Shown here: piece after piece, positions 1 through 11,800 of the stretch
Layout of the letters: the number at the start of each line of letters is the position of its first letter
How positions within the stretch are numbered: the stretch's first letter is position 1
Source of the DNA: Datisca glomerata
Lineage: Eukaryota > Streptophyta > Magnoliopsida > Cucurbitales > Datiscaceae
Length of the DNA: 64,000 nucleotides
NCBI GenBank assembly: GCA_003255025.1
Contig: QANY01007306.1
Span: forward strand, 2,439,721 to 2,503,720
Direction of reading: 5' to 3'
Notes under the pieces: generated by a model
What the model was told of the DNA's origin: nothing
Database searches by the model: none
What the model saw: only the letters and a program-made list of their open reading frames with translations
Position numbers and translations under genes: made by a program

Positions 1-90
1 TGACAGACAGATCGTGGCACGCGCATGTCAAATTTCGTAAGGCATAACTTTTGATATGGGTGGAATCACGTGCCCCGTAAGATATAAAAT
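1..90 (+). repeat. Partial 188-bp satellite monomer, orientation A
   Basis: The window opens inside a monomer: GACAGACAGATCGTGGCACG is followed by the usual TTTTGATATGGGTGGAATCACGTG and GTAAGATATAAAAT. Satellite identity stops at about base 90, where the expected CGAAGCTTATTCAG is replaced by unrelated AT-rich sequence. The missing continuation is found at about 545, so this is the left flank of an insertion and not an array end. Confidence 0.93.
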
Positions 91-295
91 AGAGGGAAAT
101 AAATTCAGCAAATAGAACTTATAAAAACATGGAAACTTTTATTCTATATTAAAATCAATATAGTAAAGAAGTTCTATTAGTATGGAAAGAGTTTGTATGA
201 TATCTGATTGATATAACTATATTCTTGTTTTATTGTGATTGTTTGATCTAGAAGTAGGGAATCGAGTGATTTTCTCTTATTTTTTACTTTGAAAG
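91..295. other. AT-rich segment of unknown origin inside the insertion
   Basis: Very AT-rich and without satellite landmarks (no CACGTG, AAGCTT or GGGTTTACCC). I do not recognise it. The atpB reading frame does not continue convincingly leftward past about 296, so this part is not simply upstream atpB. It could be another plastid or mitochondrial fragment joined to atpB, as in mosaic organelle-to-nucleus insertions, or filler DNA. A short minus-strand open frame crosses it into the atpB antisense and has no recognisable similarity; I treat it as chance. Confidence 0.6.
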
Positions 296-544
296 GTACT
301 ACCAAGATGATTAGCTGCAAAAGGTATCTATCCAGCTGTAGATCCTTTAGATCCAACGTCAACTATGCTCCAACCTCGGATCGTTGGTGAAGAACATTAT
401 GAAACCGCGCAAAGAGTTAAAGAAACTTTACAATGTTACAAAGAACTTCAGGACATTATAGCTATCCTTGGATTAGACGAATTATCCGAAGATGATCGAT
501 TAACCATAGCAAGAGCATGCAAAATTGAGCGTTTCTTATCACAA
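296..544 (+). pseudogene. atpB: Fragment of chloroplast ATP synthase beta subunit (atpB), nuclear plastid insertion
   Basis: Seen: frame +1 from 296 reads VLPR, then a stop codon TGA at 308-310, then [18 protein letters not shown], then [19 protein letters not shown] and on to KIERFLSQ ending at 544. The next four codons (SKLI, stop at 557-559) are satellite sequence read through. Known: this is the well-conserved segment of the F1 beta subunit between the nucleotide-binding domain and the C-terminal helical domain, roughly residues 350-430 of about 498. The wording ([33 protein letters not shown]) matches the chloroplast protein and not mitochondrial ATP2. Odd: the stop replaces the usual Gly codon of the SRGLAAKG motif, and two conserved Arg are now Cys (LQCYK, ARACKIE), each explained by CG to TG change, as expected for methylated nuclear DNA. 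No promoter, no start of its own, both ends missing: not functional. The ATG at 365 is an internal Met. Confidence 0.93.
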
Positions 545-897
545 TCAAAGCTTATTTAGAGACCTACAGGAGCAATAGAGTTGAAACATATCAGCCCAAT
601 TTTGAATCCCAAAAAATAGACTATGCTTCTTTAAAATTACTGTGACAGACGGATCGTGGCACGCGTATGTCAACTTTCGTAGGGAATAACTTTTTACATG
701 GCTGGAAACACGTGGCCTGTAAGATTTCAAATCGAAGCTTATTCTGAGACCTACAGGTGTGACAAGGTTTATCATTCACAGCCCAGTTTCAAGTCTAAAA
801 AACACGGACTGTGCAGTTCTAGAATTGCTGTAACCGATGGATCGTGGCACGCGCATGTCAACTTCCGTTAGGCATAACTTTTGACATGGGTGGAATC

Positions 898-903
898 ACG
901 TGG
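898..903. promoter_or_regulatory. CACGTG palindrome (representative of many copies)
   Basis: CACGTG sits at monomer position 60-65 in a large share of copies from 1 to about 52 kb, and is replaced by CCCGTG in the right-hand subfamily. It equals the plant G-box / E-box core bound by bZIP and bHLH proteins. In a satellite it may simply be an inherited monomer feature, so regulatory function is unproven. Confidence 0.3.
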
Positions 904-3900
904 CCTATAAGATATCAAATTCAAGTTTATTCAAAGACCTATAGGTATGACAGAGTGTACAAGTCAGAGCCTAGTTTCGAGTCCAAATCACACAGACTGT
1001 GCAGCTTTAGAATTGAAATAATAGACAGATCGTGGCATGCACATGTCAACTTCTGTACGGCATAACTTTTGACATGGGTGGAACCACGTGGCCTCTATGA
1101 TATCAAATCGAAAATTATTCAGAGACCTAAAGGTGCAACAAGTTTTATCCATTGCAGGCCAATTTCAAGTCCAAAAAACATGGATTGTGTAGGTTTAGAA
1201 TTGCTGTAACAGACGGATCGTGGCACGTACATGTCAACTTCCGTAGGGCATAACTTTTGACATGGGTGGAATCACGTGCCCCGTAAGATATCAAATCAAA
1301 AATTATTCAGAGACCAACAAGTTCGAGGATTTTTACTCATCACAGCCTAGTTTTGAGTCCAAAAAACATAGATTATGTAGTTTTAGAATTGCTATGATAG
1401 ATGGGTCGTTGCACGCACATGTTAACTTTCGTAAGGCATAACTTTTAACATGGGTGGAACCACGTGCACCGTAAGGTATTCAATCGATGCTTATTCAGAG
1501 ACCTACATGCAATAGTTTTGATCCATAAAAGCCTAGTTTTAAGTCCAAAAAACATAGACAATGCAGCTTTAAAATTGCGGTAACAGAAGGATCATGGCAC
1601 GTGCATGTCAACTTCCGTAGGGTATGACTTTTGACATGGGTGGAACCACATGCCCCATAAGATATCAAATCGAAGCTTATTAAAAGACCTACAGGTGTGA
1701 CAAGGTTGACCCATAGTGGCCCAAAATTGAGTCCATAAAACACAGAATGTACCGCTTTAGAATTGATATGACAGACAGATCGTGGCACGCGGGTGTCAAC
1801 TTCCGTAAGGTATTACTTTTGACATGGGTGGAACCACGTGGCCCGTAAGATATCAAATCGAAGCTGTTTTAGAGACCTACATGTGAAATAGCTTTTAGGT
1901 GTCACAGCCCAGTTTCAAGTCCAAAATACACAGACTGTGCAACATTAGAATTTCTATGACAGATGGACCGTGGCATACACATGTCAAATTGAAGCTTATT
2001 AAGAGACCTAAAAGTGCGAGAAGGTTGACCCATAGCAGCCCAGTTCGAGTCTAAAAAATATGGCCATTGCAGTTTTAGAATTGTTATGATAGACAGATCG
2101 TGGCACGCGCATGTCTACTTCCGTAAGACATTACTTTTGACATGGGTGGAAACACGTGCCCCATAAGATATCAAATCCAATATTATTCAGAGACCAATAG
2201 GTAAAATAGGGTGTACCCATGGCAGCCCCGTTTTGAGTCCAAAAAAGATGGGCTGTGCAGCTTTAGAATTGCAATAACAAACAGATCGTTGCACGCGCAT
2301 GACAACTTCCGTAAGAGATAACTTTTGACATGGCTGGAACCACACGACCTGTAAGATATCAAATCAAAGATTATTTCCAGACCTATAGGTGGGACAATGT
2401 TTACCCATTGCAACCCATTTTCAAGTCCAGAAAATATAGACTGTGCAGCTTTAGAATTGCAATAATAGACCCATCGTGGCACGTGCATGTCAACTTCTAC
2501 AGGGAATAACTTTTGACATGGGTGGAACCACATGGCCTGTAAGATATCAAATCGAAGCTTATTCAGATATATACATGTACAATAGTTTTTTTCCCATCAC
2601 AACCCAGTTTTGATTGTGAAAAACACGGACTACGCATCTTTAGAATTACTATAACATACAAAAAGTGGCACGCGTATGTGAACTTCCGTAGGACATAAGT
2701 TTTGACATGGGTGGAACCACATGGCCTGTAAGACATCAAATCAAAGCTTATTTAGAGTCCTACAGGTGAGGCATGGTTTACCAATTGCAACCCACTTTCA
2801 AGTCTAAAAAACACGGACAATGCAACTTTTAAATTGCAATAACAGACGGATCGTGGCACGCACATCTCAACTTTTGTAGGGCATAACTTTTGACATGGGT
2901 GGAACGACATGGCCTGTAGGATATCCAATAGAATATTATTTAGAGACCTACAGGTGTGAAAGGGTCTACCCATCGTAACCCAGTTTTGAGTCTAAAAACA
3001 TGGATTGTTCAACTTTAGAATTGTTGTAATAAACAGAACGTGGCACGCGCATGTCAACTTCTATAGACCATAAGTTATGACATGGGTGGAACCATGTGGC
3101 TTGTAAGATATCAAATCGAATCTTATTCAGAGAACGATAGGTACAATAAGGTTTACCCGTTGCAACCCAATTTTGAGTCCCAAAAACACAGACTGTGAAG
3201 TTTTAGAATTGCAGTAACAGACGGATCATGGCAAGCGCATGTCAGCTTCCGTATCGCATAACATTTGACATGGGTGGAACCACGTGCCCCGTAAGATATC
3301 AAATTGAAAATTTTGCAGAGACCTAAAGGTGTGACAAGGTTTACTTGTCGCAACCCAATTTTGAGTCCAAAAAACATGGACTGCGCTGCTTTAGAATTAC
3401 TGTAACAGACGGAACGTGGCGCGCGCATGTCAACTTCCGTAGAGCATAACTTTAGACATGGGTAGAACCACGTGCCCTGTAAGATATAAAATCAAAAATT
3501 ATTCAGAGACCTACATGTGCAAAGGGATTTACACATCGCTGCCAATTTTCTAGGCCAAGAAACACGGACTGTGCAGCTTGGAATTGCTGTGACAGACGGA
3601 TCATGGCAAGCGCATGTCAACATCCATAGGGCATAAGTGTTGACATGGGTGGAACCACGTGCCCTGTAAGATATCAAATCGAAGCTTATTCAAAGACCTA
3701 CAGGTACAACAGGGTGTACCCATCGCAGCTCCATTTCGAGTTTAAAAAACACAGAGTGTGCAGCTTTAGAATTACTGTAATATACGGATCATGGCAAACA
3801 CATTTCAACTTTTGAAAGGCATAACTTTTGACATGGGTGGAACCACGTGCCCCATAAAATATCAAATCAAAGCTTATTCAGACACCTACATGTGAAACAG

Positions 3901-4384
3901 GGTGTACACATTGTATCCCCACTTCGAGTCCAAAAAACAAGGAACGTGAAAGCTTTAGAATTGCAATAATAGACGGATCGTGGCACGCGTATGTCAGCTT
4001 CCATTGGGCATAAAATTTGACATGGGTGGAGCCACGTGACTTGTAAGATATCAAATCAGAATTGATTTAGAGACCTACATGTGCGACAAGGTTTACCTAT
4101 TGCAACCCAGTTTAAAGTCCAAAAAACACGGACTGGGTAGCTTTAGAATTGCTGTAACAAACGTATCGTGGCACGCACATTTCAACTTCTGTAGTGAATA
4201 AGTTTTGATATGGGTGGAACCACGTGGCCTATACGATATCAAATCGAAGATTATTCAGAGACCTACATGTGCAACATGATTTAGCCATTGCAGCCCAGTT
4301 TCAAGTCCAAAATGGACTGTGCAGCTTTGGAATTATTATGAGAGACGGATTGTGGCAAGCGCATGTCAACTTCCGTAGGACATA

Positions 4385-4795
4385 ACTTTTTACATGTGTG
4401 GAACAAGGTGGCCTGTAAGATATCAAATCGAAGATTATTCAGATACCTATAGGTGCGACCGTGTTTACCTATCATAGCCTAGTTTTCTGTCCAAAAAAAC
4501 ACGAACTGTGCAGGTTTACAATTGCTGTAACATATAGATCATGTCACGCGCATGTGAACCTCAGTAGGACATAACTTTTGACATGGGTGGAACCACATGC
4601 CTCGTAAGATATCAAATCGAAACTTATTCAGAGACCTACGGGTACAATAGGGTTTAACTGTTGCTTCCTAGTTTCATGTCCAACAAACATGGAGTGTGCA
4701 ACTTTAGAATTACAATAACAGACGGATCGCGGCACGCCCATGTCAACTTCCATAGGGCATAACTTTTGACATGGGTTGAACCACATGCCTTGTAA
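4385..4795 (+). repeat. Duplicated two-monomer block, copy 1
   Basis: Shares private variants with 6,234-6,645 at a constant offset of about 1,849 bp: CATGTGTGGAACAAGGTGG versus CATGTGTGGAATAAGGTGG, a GATCATGTCACGC-type variant followed by ATGTGAACCTC, and TTTAACTGTTGCTT followed by TTTCATGTCCAA. These variants are absent from the monomers between, so the pair reflects a block duplication within the array. Confidence 0.75.
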
Positions 4796-6233
4796 GATAT
4801 CAAATCAAATATTCAAAGACCTACAGGTGCAACAGGTTTTACCTGTCTCAGCCCAGTTTTAAGTCCAAAACACACACATTGTGTAGCTTTAGAATTGCTG
4901 TGATAGACGGGTCGTGGCACACGCATGTCAACTTCCATAAGGCATAACTTTTCACATGGGTGGAACCACATGCCACGTAAGATATCAAATCGAAGCTTAT
5001 TCAAAGACCTACATGCAATAGGATTGATCCATAGCAGCCCATTTTTGAGTCCAAAAAACATGGACAATGAAGCTTTAGAATTGAGGTAACAGAAGGATCG
5101 TTGCACGCGCATGTCAACATCCGTAGGAAATAAGTTTTGACATGGGTGGAACCACGTGACCTATACGATATCAAATCAAAACTGATTCAGAATAGGTGCA
5201 ATAGGATTTAGCTATTCCAGCCCAGTTTCAAGTCCAAAATGGACTGTGCAACTTTAGAATTGTTGGAACAAAAGGATCGTGGCACGCACATGTCAACTTT
5301 CGTAGAGCATAACTTTTGACATGAGTGGGACCACGTGCCCCATAAGATATAAAATAAAAACTTATTCAGAGTCCTACAAGTGCGACAGGTTTTATCCATT
5401 GTGGCTGAGTTTTAATTACAAAAAACACGGACTACGCAGCTTTAGAATTGTTGTGACAGACTGGTTGTGGCACTCGCAAGTAAACTTTCATAAGGCATAA
5501 CTTTTGACATGAGTGGAATATCAAATCATAGCTTATTCTGGGACCGACACGTGCGAGAGGATTTACCCATCGCAGCCCATTTTTGTGTATTAAAAACACA
5601 GAGTGTGCAGCTTAGAACTGCTGTGACAGATGGATCGCGACACGCACATGTCAACTTCCGTAGAGCATAACTATTAACATAGGTGGAACCACGTGCCCTG
5701 TATGGTATCAAATTGAAGCTTATTCAAGGACTTAAAGCTACAAAAGGGTGTACCCATTGCAGCCCAATTTCGTATCTAAAAAACATGGATTATACAGCTT
5801 TAGAATTATTGTGATAGACGGATCGTGGCACGTGCATGTCAACTTTTGTAAGGCATAAATTTTGACATGGGTGGAAGAACCTGCGGCATAGGATATCAAA
5901 TCAAATCTTATTCAGAGACCTACAGATGCGATAGGGTTGACCCATAGTAGCACAGTTTTGAGTTAAAAAATAATGGCCTGTGCAACTTTAGAATTGCTGA
6001 GATAGAAGGATGGTGGCACGCGCATGTCAACTTCCGTAACGCATAACTTTTGACATGGATGAAATCACGTGGCCCGTAAGATAACAAATAGAAGCTTATT
6101 CAGAGATTTATAGGTGCAATAGGGTTGACCAGTAGCAGCCCAATTTTGTGTCCAAAAATCACGGCCAGTGCTGCTTTGAAATTGTTGTGAGAGACGGATC
6201 GTGCCATGCGCATTCCAACTTTCGTAGGGCATA

Positions 6234-6645
6234 ACTTTTGACATGTGTGGAATAAGGTGGCCTGTAAGATATAAAATCGAAGCTTATTCAAAGACCTAAA
6301 GGTGCGATTGGGCTAACCATTCGTAGCCCAGTATTGAGTCAAAAAAATATGGACTGTGCAGCTTTACAATTGCTGTAACAGGTAGATCATGTCACACACA
6401 TGTGAACCTCCGTAGGGCATAACTTTTGACATGGGTGGAATCACGTGTCCCATAAGATATCAAATCGAAACTTATTTAGAGACCAACGGGTACAATAGGA
6501 TTTAACTGTTGCTTTCCAATTTCATGTCCAAAAAACATGGACTGTGTAACTTTAGAATTCCAATAACAGACGGATTGTGGCACACCCATGTCAACTTCCG
6601 TAGGGCATAACTTTTGACATGGGTGGAACCACGTGCCCCGTAAGA
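6234..6645 (+). repeat. Duplicated two-monomer block, copy 2
   Basis: Partner of the block at 4,385-4,795, with the same private variants in the same order (CATGTGTGGAATAAGGTGG at about 6,242; ACTGTTGCTTTCC at about 6,505). Similarity drops to ordinary inter-monomer level on both sides. Confidence 0.75.
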
Positions 6646-8225
6646 TATTAAATAAAAATTTATTCAGAGACCTATATGTGCGACAGGGTTTACCTATTGC
6701 AACCCATTTTCGAGTCCATAAAAAATAGACTGTGCAGCTTTAGAATTGCTGTAAAAGATAGTATGTGGTACGTGAATGTCAAATTCTGTAGGACAAAAGT
6801 TTTGACATGGGTGGAGCCACGTGGCTTGCAAGATATCAAATCGAAGCGAATTCAGAGATCGATAGATGTAATTGGGTTTACCCATTATAGCCCAGTTTTG
6901 AGTCCAAAAAACACAGACTATTTTGTTTTAGAATTGCTGGAACAGATGGATCGTCGCACACGGATGTCAACTTCCGTAGGGCATAGGTTTTGACATAGGT
7001 GGAACCACGTGCCCTATAAGATTTTTAATCGAATCTTATTCAGAGACCTACAGACATGACAGGGCGTACCAATTGCAGCCCTTTTTTGAGTTCAAAAAAT
7101 ACAGACTGTGCAGCTTTAGAATTGTTATAACTGACGGATCGTGGCACGCGCATGTCAACTTCCGTATGGCATAACTTTTGACATGGGTTGAACCACGTGT
7201 CTCGTAAGATATAAAATCAAATCTTATTCAGAGACCCACATGTACAACATGTTGTACTCATCACATCCCTATTTTGAGTCCAAAAAAATGGACTGTGTAG
7301 CTTTAGAATTGATGTAACAAATGGATCGTGGCACCCGCATGGCAACTTCCGTAGGCCATAACTTTTGACATGGGTGGAACCATGTGACCTGTAAGATATT
7401 TAATAGAATCTTATTTAGAGACCTACATATGCAACGGGGTGTACCCATAAGAGCCTAGTTTTGTGTCCAAAAAATACAGACTGTGCAGCTTTAGAATTGC
7501 TGTGACAAACGGATCGTGGCACGCGCATGTCAACTTCCGTCAGGCCTAACTTTTGACATGGGTGGGACCACGTGCCCCGTAAGTTATAAAATCGATGTTT
7601 ATTTAGAGACCTACTGGTACAATAGGTTGTACCTATCGCAGCCCTGTTTTGAGTCCAAAAAACACGGACTATGCAGCTTTAGAATTACAATAACAGACAG
7701 ATGATGACACGCACATGTCAACTTCCGTAGGGAATAACTTTTGAGGTGGGTGGAATCATGTGGCCTATTAGATATCAAATTGGAACTTGTTCTGAGACCT
7801 ATAGGTGCGTCTTTAGAATTTCAATAACAAACGGATCGTGACACGCGCATGTCAACTTCCGTAGGGCATAACTATTGACATGGGTGGAATCATGTGGCCT
7901 GCAAGATATAACATGAGAGCTTATTTAGAGACTTACAGTCGCAGCCCAATTTCAAGTGCAAAAAACATGAGCTGTGCAGCTTTAGAATTGCTGTAACAGA
8001 TAGATCGTGGCACGCGCATTTCAACTTCCGTAGGGCATAACTTTTGACAAAGGGTGGAACCACGTGGTCTGTAAGATATCAAATCAAAATTATTCAAAGA
8101 CTTACGGGTGCAACAAGATTTACCAATGGCAGCCTAGTTTCGAGTCCAAAAAACATAGCATGTGTAGCTTTAGAATTGTTGTAATAGACGGATAGAGGAA
8201 GGCGCATGTCAACTTCCGTAAGTCC

Positions 8226-8768
8226 AAAATTTTGACAAGGGTGGAACCACGAGGTTTGTAAGATATCAAATTGAAGCTTATTAAGAAACCAACAGGTACA
8301 ATAGGGTGTACCCATTGCAACCCCATTTCGAGTAAAAAAAAGGACTGTGTAGGTTTAGAATTGTAATAACAGACTGATCGTGGCACACGTATGTCAACTT
8401 CCGTAGGGCATAACTTTTGACATGGGTGGAACCACGTGCCCTGTAAGATTTTAAATCAAAGCTCATTCGGAGACCTACATGCATGATAGGGTGTACCGAT
8501 TGCAGCCCTTTTTGAGTCCAAAAAATACAGACTGTGCAACTTTAGAATTTTTGTAACAGATGGATCGTGGCACGCGCATGTCAACTTCCGTAGGGCAGAA
8601 CTTTTGACATGAGTGGAATGATGTGACCTGTAAGATATCAAATAGAAGCTTACTTAGAGACATACCGGTACAATAGGGTGTACCCATCACAGCACTATTT
8701 CGAGTCCAAAAAACATGGACTGTGCAGCTTTAGAATTGCAACGGAAGATGGATCGTGGCACGCGCATG
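8226..8768 (+). repeat. Long-range duplicated block (about 0.54 kb), copy 1
   Basis: Nearly three monomers that match 25,603-26,146 much better than either matches its neighbours. Shared private variants: GGAACCACGAGGTTTGTAAG (8,244), GAGTAAAAAAA with a missing CC, GGTTTAGAATTGTAATAACA, CTCATTCGGAGACC, GGGCAGAACTTTTGACATG, GAGACATACCGGTACAATAG and AGAATTGCAACGGAAGATGG. The offset is 17,377 bp at both the left landmark (8,251/25,628) and the right landmark (8,733/26,110). Confidence 0.88.
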
Positions 8769-8858
8769 TCAACTTCCTTAGAATTGCAACGGAACATGCA
8801 CTGTGCTACTTTAGAATTTCAATAACTGACGGATCGTGGCACGCGCATGTCAACTTCC
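8730..8858 (+). repeat. Local partial duplication within one monomer
   Basis: TTAGAATTGCAACGGA occurs at 8,730 and again at 8,778 (48-bp step), and GGATCGTGGCACGCGCATG occurs at 8,750 and again at 8,831 (81-bp step). A short stretch of monomer was copied and joined to a truncated next unit. It lies exactly at the right edge of the long-range duplicated block and is absent from the partner at 26.1 kb, so it postdates or bounds that duplication. Confidence 0.85.
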
Positions 8859-11800
8859 GTAGTGCATAAATATTGACATTGGTGGAACCACGTGGTCTCT
8901 AAGATATCAAATCAAAGCTTATTAAGAAACCCATAGGTACGACATGGTTTAACCATCATAGCCTAGTTTAAAGTACAAAAAAGACAGACTGTGAAGCTTT
9001 AGAATTTTGGTGACAGACGGATCGTGGCACGCGCATGTCAACTTTCATAAAGCATAACTTTTGACATGGGTGAAACCATGTGCCCCGTAACATATCAAAT
9101 CAAAGATTATTTAGAGACCTATGGGTGCGGTAGTGTTTACCATCACAGCCTTGTTTCGAGTCCAAAATACACAGACTGTGCAATTTGGAATTGCTGTGAC
9201 AGATGAATCGTGGCACGCGCACGTCATCTTCCGTAGGACATAACTTTTGACATGGGTAAAACCACGTGCCCTGTAAGATATAAAATCGAAGCTTATTCAG
9301 AGACCTATAGGTGCAGAATGGTATACAAATCACAGCCTAGTTTTGAGTAAAAAAAACACGAACTGTGTAGCTTTAGAATTATTGTGATAAACGGGTAGTG
9401 GCAGACCCATGTTAACTTCCGTAAGGCATAACTTTTGACATTGGTGGAACCACGAGCCCCGTAAGATATCAAATCAAAGATTATTCAGAGACGTACTTGT
9501 GCAAATGGGTATACATATAACAACCCAATTTCGAGCAAAAAAACACGGAATGTGCATCTTGGAATTACTGTGAAAGACGGATTGTGACACACGTATGTTA
9601 ACTTCCGTAGGGAATAACTTTTGACATGGGTGGAACTATGTGCCCTGTAAGATATCAAATAGAAGCTTATTCAGAGACCTACAGGTGAAGATGGTGTATC
9701 CATCGCAACTTTATTTCATATTTAAAAAACATGGATTGTGCAACTTTAGAATTGCAATAACAGACCGATCGTGGCACGTGCATGTCAACTTCCATATTGC
9801 GTAACTTTTGACATGGGTGGAACCGCATGACCTGCATGACATAAAATTGAAGCTTTTTAAAAGACCTACATGTGTCAAAGGGTTTATCCATCGCAATGCA
9901 GTTTTAAGTCCAAAAAACATGGACTGTGCATCTCTAGAATAGCTGTAATAGACTGATCGTAGCACGCACATGTCAACTTCCATAGGGCATAAGTTTTGAC
10001 ATGGGAGGAACCACGTGGCCTGTAGGATATAAAATCGAAGCTTATTCAGAGACCTACAAGTACGACATGGTTTACTTGTTGTAGTCCATTTTTAAGTACA
10101 AAAAACATGGGCTGTGCAGCTTTAAAATTACTGTAACAGATGGATCATGGCACGCACATGTCAACTTTCGTAGGGCATAACTTTCGACATGGGTGGAACC
10201 ACATGGCCGGTAAAATATCAAATAAAAGCTTCTTCGAAGACCTACGGGTGCGATAGTGTTTACCCTTTGTAAAAAATTTGAGTAAACAAAACATAGACTG
10301 TGTAGCATTAGAATTGCTGTGACAGATCGGTTGTGGAATACGCATGTCAACTTCCGTAAGGCATAACTTTTGACATTCGTGGAACCAGATGCCCCATAAT
10401 ATATCAAATCAAAGCTTATTCAGAGACCTACATGTGCGATAGGGTTTACCCATAACAGCCTAATTTCGTGTCTAAAAAACACAAACTGTTCATCTTAGAT
10501 TTGCGGTGACAGACGGATCATGGCACACGCATGTCAACTTCTTTAGGGCATAACTTTTGACAATGGTGGAACGACGTGTCCCGTAAGATATAAAATTAAA
10601 GCTTATTTAGAGACCATTAGGTGAGACAAGGTATACCCATCGCAACCCCATTTTGTGTCCATAAAACATGAGCCGTGCAGCTTTAGAATTGCTGTAACAA
10701 CAGATCGTGGCACGCGCATGTCAACTTCTGTAGGGCATAACTTTTGACATGGGTAGAACCACATGCCCAATAAAATATCAAATCGAATGTTATTTAGAGA
10801 ACTACTGGTGTGATAGGATTTACCCTTCACACCCAATTTGGAGTCCAAAAAACACATAGTATGTAGCTTTAGAATTGCTGTGATAGACAGATCGTGATGC
10901 GCGCATGTCAACTTCCGTAGGGTATAACATTTGACATGGTGTGAACCACGTGCCTCGTACAATATCAAATCAAAGCTAATTCAGGGACCTAGAGGTATGA
11001 GAGGGTTTATCCATTGCAGTCTTGTTTCGAGTCTAAAAAATAAGGACAATGCAGCTTTAGAATTGTTGTGACAGACTGATCATGGCACCCGCATATCAAT
11101 TTCCGTAGGGCTCACCTTTTGTCATGGGTGGAACCACGTGGCCCGTAAGATATCAAATCGAAGCTTATACATAGAACTATAGGTAAGACAAGATTTACCC
11201 ATCACAGTCTAGTTTCGAGTCCAACCAACACAAATTGTCCAACTATAGGATTGTTGTGACAGACGGATCGTGGCACGCGCATGTCTACTTTCGTAAGGCA
11301 TAACTCTTGACATGGGTGAAACAACGTGCCTCGTAAGATATCAAATCGAAGCATATTAAAAAAATTACAGATGCGACGGTGTTTACCGTTGCAGCATAAC
11401 TTTGAGTTGAAAAAACAGAGGTTGTGTAGTAGAGAATTGCTGTGACAGACAGATCAAAGCACGCCTATGTCAACTTCCGTAAGGCATAACTTTTGACCTG
11501 AGTGGAACACGTTCCCTGTAAGATATCAAATCGAAACCTATTTAGAGACCGACAAGTGTGAGAGGATATACTCGTGCAACCTAGTTTCGTGTAAAAAAAA
11601 CATGGACTCTGCATCTTTAGAATTGCTGACTGACGGATCGTGGCAAGCGCATGTAAACTTTTGAAGGGCATAACTTTTGACATGGGTGGAACCACAAGCC
11701 CCGTAAGATATCAAATCAAAGCTTATCCAAAGATCTAAAAGCACGACATAGTTTATCTATCACAACCCAGTTTTGAGGACAAAAAACACATGATGTGTAT

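Larger units (their letters stand above)
91..544. other. Non-satellite insertion in the array (about 450 bp)
   Basis: This is the only clearly non-satellite stretch in the window. Left satellite sequence ends ...GATATAAAAT at 90, and right satellite sequence resumes AATCAAAGCTTATT at about 543-545. Removing the insert and one copy of the shared AAT gives a normal monomer (GATATAAAATCAAAGCTT), so it landed in one monomer with little or no loss. The 3-bp AAT at the edges can be a microhomology or a very short target duplication. There are no terminal inverted repeats, LTRs or poly-A tail, so I do not call it a transposon. It consists of about 205 bp of unidentified AT-rich DNA followed by about 249 bp of plastid atpB. 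Confidence 0.85.
545..8225 (+). repeat. Satellite array, orientation A, diverged subfamily 1
   Basis: About 41 head-to-tail monomers of about 188 bp. Typical landmarks are GGATCGTGGCACGCGCATG, GACATGGGTGGAACCACGTG, GATATCAAATCGAAGCTT, GAGTCCAAAAAACA and GCAGCTTTAGAATTGCTG. Neighbouring copies differ at many positions, suggesting an old, weakly homogenised region. Shortened units occur near 5,190, 7,809 (GGTGCG joined to TCTTTAGAA) and 7,938. Many short open frames cover both strands; they are the monomer read in different frames (188 is not a multiple of 3) and are not genes. CACGTG and AAGCTT recur in most copies, so HindIII would be expected to give a ladder. Confidence 0.95.

Noticed and set aside
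177..362. 61-codon minus-strand open frame
   Set aside because: It crosses the joint between the unknown AT-rich segment and atpB antisense, with no recognisable similarity. Chance opening.
296..544. Mitochondrial ATP synthase beta (ATP2) as the source of the insertion
   Set aside because: The residues [18 protein letters not shown] and [18 protein letters not shown] follow the chloroplast protein; the mitochondrial one differs at several of these positions.
365..559. 64-codon open frame as a functional small gene
   Set aside because: It is an internal piece of atpB starting at an internal Met and ending in satellite sequence. The upstream frame has a stop at 308-310 and no ribosome-binding or promoter context of its own is seen.
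898..903. CACGTG as a yeast CDEI-like centromere element
   Set aside because: The RTCACRTG-type match is occasional (e.g. ATCACGTG at 896-903), no CDEII/CDEIII context exists, and the host is a plant.
975..985. tRNA T-arm / Pol III B-box-like TTCGAGTCC in orientation A monomers
   Set aside because: The nine bases fit the B-box core, but there is no A-box at the proper distance, no acceptor or anticodon stem, and an A tract follows directly. Most copies also vary (TTTGAGTCC, TTTCAAGTCC). An ancient tRNA origin cannot be excluded but is not supported.
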